From positions 1-7,499 of the forward strand of contig CAMWWR010000084.1 in the NCBI GenBank assembly GCA_947178045.1: a stretch of DNA of 7,499 nt. The letters run 5' to 3'. Shown one piece after another: positions 1-5,545 of this stretch. Source of the DNA: an uncultured Clostridia bacterium. GTDB taxonomy: Bacteria; Bacillota; Clostridia; Lachnospirales; Lachnospiraceae. Position 1 is the first letter of the stretch. Every line of letters begins with the position of its first letter. A program made the translations under genes and the position numbers. The notes beneath the pieces were generated by a model, which was not told the DNA's origin, made no database searches, and saw only the letters and a program-made list of their open reading frames with translations.

Positions 1-162
1 CGAATGGATGAGCTCCCAAGCGGCATTTATACAGGTTTTGTTTGAAAATATCTGCTGGGAAAGTTGAGTAATGGAAAACTGGCGTATAAAGGGAATTATT
101 ATTCGTCATTTACTATATCGTGTGAAAATTGCGGAGATATTTATTCCCTTCGAGGGCTTTAA
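1..162 (+). pseudogene. Possible truncated, decayed relative of the zinc-ribbon gene that follows
   Basis: Frame 1 reads as protein-like sequence from the window edge to a TGA at 43-45. It then continues open to TAA at 160-162, ending in a stretch around SCENCGDIYSLRG. That CxxCG followed by an isoleucine and a later glycine resembles the second half of the zinc ribbon of the next gene (YHCDKCGESIEADG). The simplest reading is a fragment of a related gene with an in-frame stop and a lost 3' half. A competing reading is that a real upstream gene ends in frame 2 at 65-67, where the last residues would be ENICWES. The window cuts off whatever lies upstream, so neither can be settled. Confidence is low. 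Confidence 0.28.
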
Positions 163-167
163 ATCAT

Positions 168-195
168 TTGTCTATAGAAAAGTAAATATTATTAT
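168..195 (+). promoter_or_regulatory. Weak candidate promoter upstream of the first small gene
   Basis: TTGTCT at 168-173 and TATTAT at 190-195 are separated by 16 nt. They match the sigma-A hexamers at 4 and 5 of 6 positions. The site lies about 60 nt before the start at 258. AT-rich DNA produces such matches by chance, so this is only a candidate. Confidence 0.25.
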
Positions 196-257
196 CTTAA
201 GGTAGTGCTGATTAAACCGTCACTGCTTTATAAGACAGTAAGGAAAGGATAGGATTG

Positions 258-632
258 ATGGTTAAATGCACATGTGGGAACATGATTCATGTTAATGCAG
301 GAGACAGCATTCGCGATGATACATATATATGGTACATGTCTTATCATTGTGATAAATGCGGAGAAAGTATTGAAGCGGATGGTTATGATATAGACAGCAT
401 TCCGGATGACGTAAAAACAGCAATTGTCAAAAGAGAGGGAGAATGGGGACTTAAGAGTTTAGCCGGAAAAGTAAAGATAAAATTCTTAATAAATAAGGTT
501 TTGCAATGCAAAAATACAGATTTCTCTGAAGAAATTTTTTTCGTTGGAACCCAGAATCAAGTGAAGTGGGTGAAAAGCAGGCTTATTAAAAAGGGAATGG
601 TTGAAAATGATTTTGTGATGGAAAAATTATAG
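258..632 (+). CDS. Small zinc-ribbon protein, possible immunity-like family
   Basis: This encodes 124 residues of unknown function. Four cysteines form a zinc-ribbon-like set: C4 and C6 (CTCGN) and C31 and C34 (YHCDKCGE). A conserved-looking acidic segment (EADGYD) follows, and then an alpha/beta tail. The end of the tail (FVGTQNQVKWVKSRLIKKGM) has the rhythm of the last helix and strand of an L7/L12-type C-terminal domain, though only loosely. There is no signal peptide or membrane segment, so it is probably cytoplasmic. The ATG at 258 was chosen over the TTG at 255 because AAAGGA at 244-249 is 8 nt from it. Composition is AT-rich, unlike the pullulanase and protease genes downstream. Together with the similarly built gene at 874, it suggests an array of immunity-like proteins; that role is inference. 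It is very likely a real gene, but of unproven function. Confidence 0.75.
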   Translation: MVKCTCGNMIHVNAGDSIRDDTYIWYMSYHCDKCGESIEADGYDIDSIPDDVKTAIVKREGEWGLKSLAGKVKIKFLINKVLQCKNTDFSEEIFFVGTQNQVKWVKSRLIKKGMVENDFVMEKL

Positions 633-635
633 TAA

Positions 636-704
636 ATTGTAGTAAAAACATCACCTGAATATGAGCAGGCGCAGATAGTCTGGCGATTGATCCGGGAACG
701 GTAA
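636..704 (+). pseudogene. C-terminal-looking coding scrap without a start
   Basis: After the TAA at 633-635, this frame stays open and reads as plausible protein (SPEYEQAQIVWRLIRER) before TAA at 702-704. It has no start codon or ribosome binding site and is richer in GC than the flanking AT-rich DNA. It may be the 3' end of a deleted gene left between the two small genes. At 22 codons it could also be chance. Confidence 0.2.
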
Positions 705-724
705 TCAACAGCAGGTTTAAAATC

Positions 725-796
725 ATGAATTCAGAGAAGAGATATTCAGACAAAAAATATTCAGGGGAGAAATATTCAGAGAAGAAACTCTGTTAA
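725..796 (+). CDS. Possible 23-residue peptide made of five-residue repeats
   Basis: An ATG at 725 opens a 23-codon frame that spans a 15-bp tandem repeat. The peptide is four versions of Y/N-S-x-K/E-K/R followed by LC. It is highly charged and lysine-rich. The only ribosome binding site candidate is a weak CAGG at 712-715, 9 nt upstream. The frame is also open further upstream, back to a TGA at 662-664, so this could be the tail of a decayed gene. Whether it is translated is uncertain. Confidence 0.2.
   Translation: MNSEKRYSDKKYSGEKYSEKKLC
728..787 (+). repeat. Tandem repeat, 4 copies of 15 bp
   Basis: There are four adjacent copies at 728-742, 743-757, 758-772 and 773-787, with consensus close to TATTCAGAGAAGAAA. 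The TTCAG core recurs at exactly 15-nt spacing, at 730, 745, 760 and 775. Because 15 is a multiple of three, changes in copy number would keep the frame of the short ORF that spans it. The copies differ at several positions, so the array is not a recent perfect expansion. Confidence 0.85.
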
Positions 797-873
797 GAGG
801 ATTACAGTGGGAAATACATATATTCACAGTACAATATTTGATATATTAATTATTCTCAACGAGGAATGATTCA

Positions 874-1221
874 ATGATATGCGAACAATGCGGCAATAAA
901 ATAAGCTACTTCCGCAAGGACTCAACCCAGGGATGGCTGTGTCCCGGCTGCGGCTGGGCAATCGCAACATCCTATATCAGCGAAATCGATCAGGATATAA
1001 CGAAGTACAGTCTTTTTATCAAAGCTGCAGAAAACATTGACAGGGACAAAATCCGACTGATTTCGAAAATAGCGGGAGTGAATTTCCTCACAGCAAGACA
1101 GTTAATTTTGACCGGAAATGTATGTATAATAAGAGCCAGAGCAGCAGAAATGAAGAAAACAACCGATAAGCTCCGGACAGCAGGAATTCCATTTGAGATT
1201 GTTCCAGAGTTTCGCTATTAG
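874..1221 (+). CDS. Zinc-ribbon plus L7/L12-like domain protein, possible immunity-like protein
   Basis: This encodes 115 residues. The N-terminus is a compact four-cysteine zinc ribbon: C3 and C6 (CEQCG), C23 and C26 (CPGCGW). From about residue 45 to the end, the sequence follows the C-terminal domain of ribosomal protein L7/L12. The segment SLFIKAAENIDRDKIRLISK aligns with the L7/L12 run beginning VILKAAGANKVAVIKAVR. It continues with a helix pair (AGVNFLTARQLIL) and a last helix and strand (KKTTDKLRTAGIPFEIVP). It is far too divergent and too oddly fused to be ribosomal L12 itself. Small proteins with such domains occur among predicted immunity proteins of bacterial polymorphic toxins, so a protein-binding role is a reasonable guess. 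The start is supported by GAGGA at 861-865, 8 nt before the ATG. It shares its two-part layout with the gene at 258 but has little direct identity to it. No terminator is seen after it. Confidence 0.75.
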   Translation: MICEQCGNKISYFRKDSTQGWLCPGCGWAIATSYISEIDQDITKYSLFIKAAENIDRDKIRLISKIAGVNFLTARQLILTGNVCIIRARAAEMKKTTDKLRTAGIPFEIVPEFRY

Positions 1222-1277
1222 AGAAAGAGTTGAATTTCCGCAGGGCAGGGAATCAAAGCGTGCTTATAATGTTGCCC

Positions 1278-1307
1278 TTGACGCCGCAGATTCGGAGCGC
1301 CTATAAT
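1278..1307 (+). promoter_or_regulatory. Sigma-A type promoter for the gene at 1434
   Basis: TTGACG at 1278-1283 and a perfect TATAAT at 1302-1307 are separated by 18 nt. Transcription would start near 1314, giving a leader of about 120 nt before the ATG at 1434. The promoter lies inside a weak open frame (1230-1418), which argues against that frame being a gene. The leader can form short 5-bp stems (1315-1319 with 1333-1337; 1361-1365 with 1381-1385), but no recognisable riboswitch was seen. Confidence 0.65.
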
Positions 1308-1387
1308 ATTAACAGCATACACCGTGGAGGGATATGCAAAACGGCGCAGACGGTTTATAAGCTGCTCCTAAAAAACAGTCGCAGCAT

Positions 1388-1392
1388 GGAGG
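1388..1392 (+). promoter_or_regulatory. Strong ribosome binding site placed before the leader ATG
   Basis: GGAGG lies 6 nt before the ATG at 1399, which is ideal spacing. The ATG in frame with the long coding region is at 1434 and has only an A-rich GAAAGAAAAGCG run ahead of it. This placement suggests translation begins at the leader peptide and is handed to the main gene. Confidence 0.6.
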
Positions 1393-1398
1393 CTGAAA

Positions 1399-1437
1399 AT
1401 GATAAAAAAGAAAAGTGATGAGAAAGAAAAGCGATGA
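1399..1437 (+). CDS. 12-residue leader peptide overlapping the next gene start
   Basis: ATG at 1399 opens MIKKKSDEKEKR and stops at TGA 1435-1437. This stop overlaps the next gene's ATG (1434) as ATGA, the classic arrangement for translational coupling. It has the best Shine-Dalgarno in the region (GGAGG at 1388-1392). The peptide is nearly all lysine and glutamate and has no regulatory codon run that would suggest amino-acid attenuation. It could also be an accident of the start-region duplication described at 1401-1448. Confidence 0.4.
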   Translation: MIKKKSDEKEKR

Positions 1438-1448
1438 AAAAGAAAAAT
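1401..1448 (+). repeat. Tandem repeat, 3 copies of 16 bp, duplicating the start codon
   Basis: Copies run 1401-1416, 1417-1432 and 1433-1448, each close to GATGARAAAGAAAAGY. Each unit includes or adjoins an ATG (1399, 1418, 1434). Because 16 is not a multiple of three, the three ATGs fall in three different frames. The third, at 1434, opens the long gene; the first two give peptides of 12 and 11 residues. Confidence 0.8.
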
Positions 1449-2495
1449 TATAACGAGCGCTTCAACGTTTTGAAAACGTACTCGGGCTATTACCAATCTA
1501 GGGAAAAATTGCTGGAATCAGCATCCGGAGGGGCCGCCTCGGCGCTCAGCGAAAGCTTTATCAAAAACGGCGGCATTGTTTTCGGAGTGCGGTATTCCGA
1601 TGACTTTAAACGGGCGGAATACTGCTGTATCACGGATATCGCGGAGCTTTCTTTGCTCAAGGGCTCAAAGTATGCCAGCTCAGATAAATATGTACAATAC
1701 CAGGACAGGAAGGTGCTTGTCCATGCGCTGGCCGGTGAGTTTCTGGAGCAGGGGAGGGCCGTTCTCTTTTTTGGACTCGGCTGCGATATCGGGGCCCTGA
1801 AATGTTATCTGGGCAGCAGGCAGATTGACGACGCGAAGCTGTTTACCGTTGATCTGATCTGTCACGGCCCTACCTATCCGGAGGTGCATAAAGCATTTGT
1901 CGAGAGGCTGGAAAAGAAGTACAGATCGAAAATCTCTTATTTTTCCGTAAGGTACAAAAAGAAGGGCTGGGCACCGCCCTGGCTGCACGCCGAGTTTGAA
2001 AACGGCAAAGTGTTTGAGCAGCCGTTTTATGCCACTGACTATGGCTTCGCATTTCAAAATTATGTGAGAAGCGCATGCCTTGACTGCAAATTCAAGGGGA
2101 AGGACCATCTTGCCGATCTGACGATCGGAGATCACTGGGGTCTTGACAAGAGCATGGAGGGCTATAACGCGGACGGCGTTTCCATTATCTTCACGCGGAC
2201 CGAAAAGGGAGAAGAGCTGATAAACACCCTCGACCAGGAAGAGTATCAGCTGAGGGAGACGGACACCCGCCAGGCCCTGTTGGGCAACTGCATGTTCTAT
2301 AAAAACCGGATCACAGATGAAAAATTTGACAGGGAGAGGTTCAAAAAGGATTTTGAGAAGCGCGGCCTCCATTCCGCAGTCATGAAGCAGCGGGGAAGAT
2401 GGAAAATGCTGCTGAGCCGTTGCAGAAAAGTGGCAGGCAGACTGTTTCCGAAGCCGGTAAAGCGGGTCATAAAGAAGCTCCTGAGAATGAAATGA
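1434..2495 (+). CDS. F420 hydrogenase/dehydrogenase beta-subunit family protein (polysaccharide-cluster type)
   Basis: This encodes 353 residues of the FrhB/FdhB family. The visible family landmarks are SGGAASAL at 31-38, FFGLGCDIGALK at 112-123 (position of the usual GTPCQ motif, with C117 retained), DLICHGP at 140-146, and CLDCKFKGKDHLADLTIGD starting at C215. Family members bind flavin and iron-sulfur centres and move electrons. The versions found in bacterial capsule and exopolysaccharide clusters have no settled reaction. This protein lacks the N-terminal ferredoxin-like CxxCxxC domain that many relatives carry, so C117, C143, C215 and C218 are the main candidate ligands. The last 30 residues are strongly basic. 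ATG 1434 is the only start in frame before SGG, but it has a poor ribosome binding site and probably depends on the overlapping leader ORF. The gene sits alone between a promoter and a terminator, with no glycosyltransferase beside it. Confidence 0.85.
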   Translation: MKKKNYNERFNVLKTYSGYYQSREKLLESASGGAASALSESFIKNGGIVFGVRYSDDFKRAEYCCITDIAELSLLKGSKYASSDKYVQYQDRKVLVHALAGEFLEQGRAVLFFGLGCDIGALKCYLGSRQIDDAKLFTVDLICHGPTYPEVHKAFVERLEKKYRSKISYFSVRYKKKGWAPPWLHAEFENGKVFEQPFYATDYGFAFQNYVRSACLDCKFKGKDHLADLTIGDHWGLDKSMEGYNADGVSIIFTRTEKGEELINTLDQEEYQLRETDTRQALLGNCMFYKNRITDEKFDRERFKKDFEKRGLHSAVMKQRGRWKMLLSRCRKVAGRLFPKPVKRVIKKLLRMK

Positions 2496-2513
2496 TAAGT
2501 CGGCGGGGCCGCC

Positions 2514-2542
2514 GCCGGGCGGCGTGATAGCCCCCGGCTTTT
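2514..2542 (+). terminator. Rho-independent terminator after the F420-beta-like gene
   Basis: GCCGGG (2514-2519) pairs with CCCGGC (2533-2538), and GGC (2521-2523) with GCC (2530-2532). One C is bulged and the loop is GTGATA. TTTT follows at 2539-2542. It lies 18 nt past the stop at 2495. Confidence 0.7.
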
Positions 2543-2553
2543 ATCACATAATA

Positions 2554-2581
2554 TTTTTTCGAAAAAAATCGAAAATTTTCG
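2554..2581. promoter_or_regulatory. Two adjacent AT-rich palindromes upstream of the pullulanase promoter
   Basis: TTTTTTCGAAAAAA (2554-2567) and CGAAAATTTTCG (2570-2581) are perfect palindromes two bases apart, both built on TCGAAAA. They end 10 nt before the -35 box. They could be an operator or activator site for starch or maltose control, or an UP-like element. The central CpG of the first resembles the layout of LacI-family operators, but no known consensus is matched. Confidence 0.4.
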
Positions 2582-2591
2582 CTGAGACCCC

Positions 2592-2619
2592 TTGAAAAAA
2601 CATTAAAATCCGGTATAAT
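2592..2619 (+). promoter_or_regulatory. Sigma-A promoter of the pullulanase gene
   Basis: TTGAAA at 2592-2597 and a perfect TATAAT at 2614-2619 have a 16-nt spacer. The start would be near 2626, leaving a leader of about 30 nt that contains AGGGGG at 2641-2646 before the ATG at 2657. Confidence 0.8.
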
Positions 2620-2656
2620 TAGAGATATCAATGAATGTAAAGGGGGATACCGATTT

Positions 2657-5353
2657 ATGAAAAGACGTGTGATTGCGTTTTTGGCAGCTCTTATTTTGCT
2701 GCTGTCCTTTGTTCCGCTGGACGGACTGACCGTTGCCAGCGCGGCGGAGGAGCTGATTCTGAAGCTGCATTATCACAGGCCGGACGGCAATTATGAGGGC
2801 TGGGACGTCTGGCTCTGGGAATCCGGCGGAGCCGGTAATGGCTATCCGTTCGCGGAGGAAAACGGTGAGATGGTGGCGACGATGTCCGTCACGCCCGGAA
2901 CGACGAGCATCGGCTTTATCGTGCGCACGCAGGACTGGTCGAAGGATGTCAATGAGGATCAGTTTATCGACATTCCGGAGATGGTTTCGGGCACGGTGCA
3001 TATCTATGTGGAATCCGGCGTAAAGGGCTATACGAAGCAATACGGGGATGACGCCGTGATCGGCACGAAAATGTCGGAGGCCCGCTACGACGGCGAAATG
3101 TCGATCCTGACGAAATTTACCGGGACGCTGACGGAGGATCTCGGCAGTTATTTTACGGTGAACGGACCGGACGGCGAGGTGGCGGTGAAGGAGGTAAAAA
3201 CTCTTTCCGACACAGAGTATCAGCTTGTGCTCGCGCAGGAGCTGGACACGGGAAAAAGTTATACCGTAACCTGCGACGGCACGACGTACAAAATCGTGAT
3301 GCCGATCGTTTTCTCGACGGCGAAATTTGAGGAGAAGTACACCTACGACGGCGACGATCTCGGCGCGGTCTATACAAAGGAGAGAACAAGCTTCCGCGTG
3401 TGGGCGCCGACCGCGGAGGAGGTATCGGTAAGACTGTACAGGGGCGGTCTTGACGGAGCGGACGATCTGATCGAGCAGCTTCCGATGACGCAGGACATAA
3501 AGGGCACCTGGGTAGCGGAAAAAACAGGCGACCTGAACGGCGTTTATTACACCTACCTTGTCAAGGTGGGAGGAGCGCAGAATGAGGCCTGTGATCCGTA
3601 CGCGAGGACGACGGGCGTGAACGGAAAGCGCGCGATGGTGATTGACCTTGCGGCGACAAATCCGGAGGGCTGGGTCAATGATGCCGACCCGAACGCGGGA
3701 AAATCGTTCAACGACGCGATCATCTATGAGCTTCATATCCGTGATCTCTCGGCGGACGAAAATTCCGGCATCAAGAATGTGGGGAAATTCCTCGGTCTGA
3801 CCGAGACCGGAACAAAGACGCCTTCCGGTGTGTCGACCGGTCTGGACCACATTAAGGAGCTCGGTGTTACGCACCTGCATCTGCTTCCGATCTACGATTT
3901 CGGGTCGGTGAACGAGAGCAGCGCATATACCGAGCAGTTCAACTGGGGCTATGACCCGGTCAACTACAATGTGCCGGAGGGTTCCTACTCCACCGATGCG
4001 CGCAACGGCGAGGTGAGGGTGAGGGAGCTGAAGCAGATGGTTAAGACGCTTCACGATAACGGCATCAGCGTTATCATGGACGTGGTTTACAACCATGTGC
4101 AGAGTGCTTCGGATTTCTGCTTCAACCAGATCGTGCCGATGTATTTTACCCGTATTTCGGAGAACGGCACATATTCCAACGGCTCCGGCTGCGGAAACGA
4201 TACCGCGACCGAGCGCTCCATGGTAAAGAAATATATTGTTGATTCCGTGGCCTACTGGGCGGATGCATACCATATTGACGGCTTCCGCTTCGACCTGGTG
4301 GGCCTGATGGATACCGAGCTGATCAACGCGATTGTCAAGGAGGTGCACAAAAGTCATCCGAATGTCGTATTCTACGGCGAGGGCTGGACGCTTTCCACGG
4401 ACGTGACGAAGGAGGGCTACAGTCTGGCGACGCAGACGAATTCCACGATGACACCGGGCTTCGCTTATTTCAGCGATACGCTCCGCGACCTGCTGAAGGG
4501 AAATGTGTTCAATAACACGGAGGCAGGCTATGTTTCCGGTGCGAGAGGGCTGGAGGCAAAGCTGGAGAAATGCTTTATGGGCCTGGCTCCGGACTGGTGC
4601 ACGACGCCGGCGCAGAGCATCAACTATGCGTCCTGCCATGATAATATGACGCTGATCGACCGCATTACGAATTCTACCCCGAGCGCTTCGCGCGAGGATC
4701 GGATCAAGATGAACAACCTGGCTGCGGCGATCTATATGACGTCGGAGGGAATCCCGTTCATGCAGGCCGGCGAGGAGATGCTGCGCACCAAGGTGAAGGC
4801 GGACGGCAGCTTTGACGAGAACAGCTACGCTTCCTCGGATGTGGTCAACTGCCTGAAGTGGAGCGATCTGGACAAGAAGGAATATCAGCAGGTATTCGAG
4901 TATTACAAGGGTCTCATCGCCTTCCGCAAGGCGCATGCGGCGCTCCGCCTGACCAATGCGGACGATGTGAAGAACAATGTGTTCCCGGTTTCCGGCATGG
5001 ACGCCAACGTAGTAGCATTCCAGATCAACGGCGGAGTGAACGGCGAGACGGCGGATTCGCTCTTCGTCATTTTCAACTCGAACAGCGAAAAGGTTGAGGT
5101 GACGCTTCCGGACGGAAAGTGGAATGTCTATGTTGAGGGCCAGAAGGCGGGCACCGAGGTGCTGCGGACAATCAAGAACGGCAAGGTTACCGTGGACGGC
5201 ATTTCCGCCATGGTGCTGGCGCAGGACGATAACAAGGCCAAGAGTGACAGCAGCCCGCTGAAGGTGATTATTCCGGTGGCCGGTGTTGCCGCTGTGGCGG
5301 GCGCGGCCGGCGTTGTGCTTGCGGGCAAGAAGAGAAAGGCAAAGGGAAAGTAA
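2657..5353 (+). CDS. pulA: Secreted, membrane-anchored type I pullulanase
   Basis: This 898-residue enzyme hydrolyses alpha-1,6 branch links in pullulan and starch-derived glucans outside the cell. A signal peptide (KRR, a hydrophobic core, and cleavage near ASA at 27-29) is followed by a CBM41 starch-binding domain (about 33-130, with aromatics such as GWDVWLW). Next come an Ig-like domain (about 135-230), a CBM48 domain around FRVWAPTA (246-253) and the GH13 barrel (about 355-780). The type I pullulanase signature FNWGYDP is at 428-434. Region I is VIMDVVYNH (472-480). The nucleophile is D546 in GFRFD, the acid/base is E575 in FYGEGW, and H661-D662 supply region IV, so the active site is complete. 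A beta domain follows. The protein ends in a hydrophobic segment (about 870-889) and a KKRKAKGK tail, a simple membrane anchor with no LPxTG. AGGGGG lies 10 nt before the ATG. The gene is a single unit with its own promoter and terminator. Confidence 0.96.
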   Translation: MKRRVIAFLAALILLLSFVPLDGLTVASAAEELILKLHYHRPDGNYEGWDVWLWESGGAGNGYPFAEENGEMVATMSVTPGTTSIGFIVRTQDWSKDVNEDQFIDIPEMVSGTVHIYVESGVKGYTKQYGDDAVIGTKMSEARYDGEMSILTKFTGTLTEDLGSYFTVNGPDGEVAVKEVKTLSDTEYQLVLAQELDTGKSYTVTCDGTTYKIVMPIVFSTAKFEEKYTYDGDDLGAVYTKERTSFRVWAPTAEEVSVRLYRGGLDGADDLIEQLPMTQDIKGTWVAEKTGDLNGVYYTYLVKVGGAQNEACDPYARTTGVNGKRAMVIDLAATNPEGWVNDADPNAGKSFNDAIIYELHIRDLSADENSGIKNVGKFLGLTETGTKTPSGVSTGLDHIKELGVTHLHLLPIYDFGSVNESSAYTEQFNWGYDPVNYNVPEGSYSTDARNGEVRVRELKQMVKTLHDNGISVIMDVVYNHVQSASDFCFNQIVPMYFTRISENGTYSNGSGCGNDTATERSMVKKYIVDSVAYWADAYHIDGFRFDLVGLMDTELINAIVKEVHKSHPNVVFYGEGWTLSTDVTKEGYSLATQTNSTMTPGFAYFSDTLRDLLKGNVFNNTEAGYVSGARGLEAKLEKCFMGLAPDWCTTPAQSINYASCHDNMTLIDRITNSTPSASREDRIKMNNLAAAIYMTSEGIPFMQAGEEMLRTKVKADGSFDENSYASSDVVNCLKWSDLDKKEYQQVFEYYKGLIAFRKAHAALRLTNADDVKNNVFPVSGMDANVVAFQINGGVNGETADSLFVIFNSNSEKVEVTLPDGKWNVYVEGQKAGTEVLRTIKNGKVTVDGISAMVLAQDDNKAKSDSSPLKVIIPVAGVAAVAGAAGVVLAGKKRKAKGK

Positions 5354-5402
5354 GGCGAAAACAGCGCAGGACGAAATAAAATAAGTCGAAATATGAATTG
5401 CG

Positions 5403-5438
5403 GAGGGGGCTGCCGGTAAGAGAGGCGGTCCCCTCTTT
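5403..5438 (+). terminator. Strong rho-independent terminator after pullulanase
   Basis: GAGGGGGCTGCC (5403-5414) pairs with GGCGGTCCCCTC (5424-5435) across a 9-nt loop. The 12-bp stem includes two G-T pairs. TTT and a T-rich run (to about 5453) follow. It lies 49 nt past the pullulanase stop. Confidence 0.88.
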
Positions 5439-5464
5439 CTGTTTGTTTGGTTTTAGATAGAGGC

Positions 5465-5493
5465 TTTTCAGCATTGGTATGTTGTGGTATAAT
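5465..5493 (+). promoter_or_regulatory. Extended -10 promoter of the clostripain-like gene
   Basis: A perfect TATAAT at 5488-5493 is preceded by TGG (5485-5487), giving an extended -10 element. The -35 (TTTTCA, 5465-5470, 17-nt spacer) matches only 4 of 6 positions, as is common with extended -10 promoters. Transcription would start near 5500. Confidence 0.65.
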
Positions 5494-5545
5494 TCTTAAG
5501 AAAGTGCTGCCTGGTACAATGAAGGAAAAGAAAGGAAAAACATCT

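Noticed and set aside
842..847. TATATT before the second small gene as a -10 box with TTCACA (823-828) as -35
   Set aside because: The spacer is only 13 nt, too short for a sigma-A promoter, and the DNA is AT-rich enough for chance matches.
1154..1277. A stop-free frame ending in a protein-like stretch (SKRAYNVALDAADSERL)
   Set aside because: It overlaps the end of the gene at 874 in another frame and has no convincing start. It may be a remnant of a gene end, but the support is too thin to annotate.
1334..1360. An 8-codon frame in the leader after a GGAGGG
   Set aside because: The purine run is only 2 nt from the ATG, too close for normal initiation, and the peptide has no regulatory character.
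1230..1418. A 62-residue open frame starting with TTG between the second small gene and the F420-beta-like gene
   Set aside because: It contains a good promoter (1278-1307), has no ribosome binding site and shows no family resemblance. Its end is set by the tandem repeat. It is better read as promoter and leader DNA.
1680..2372. A 230-residue minus-strand open frame opposite the F420-beta-like gene
   Set aside because: It lies wholly inside a gene with clear family motifs on the other strand and has no domain or ribosome binding site of its own.
2603..4936. A 777-residue open frame on the minus strand opposite the pullulanase gene
   Set aside because: It mirrors the codon pattern of a gene with a complete active site on the other strand. 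Its translation is rich in Arg, His, Val and Leu with no recognisable domain, and it has no fitting ribosome binding site. It is a shadow of GC-biased coding.
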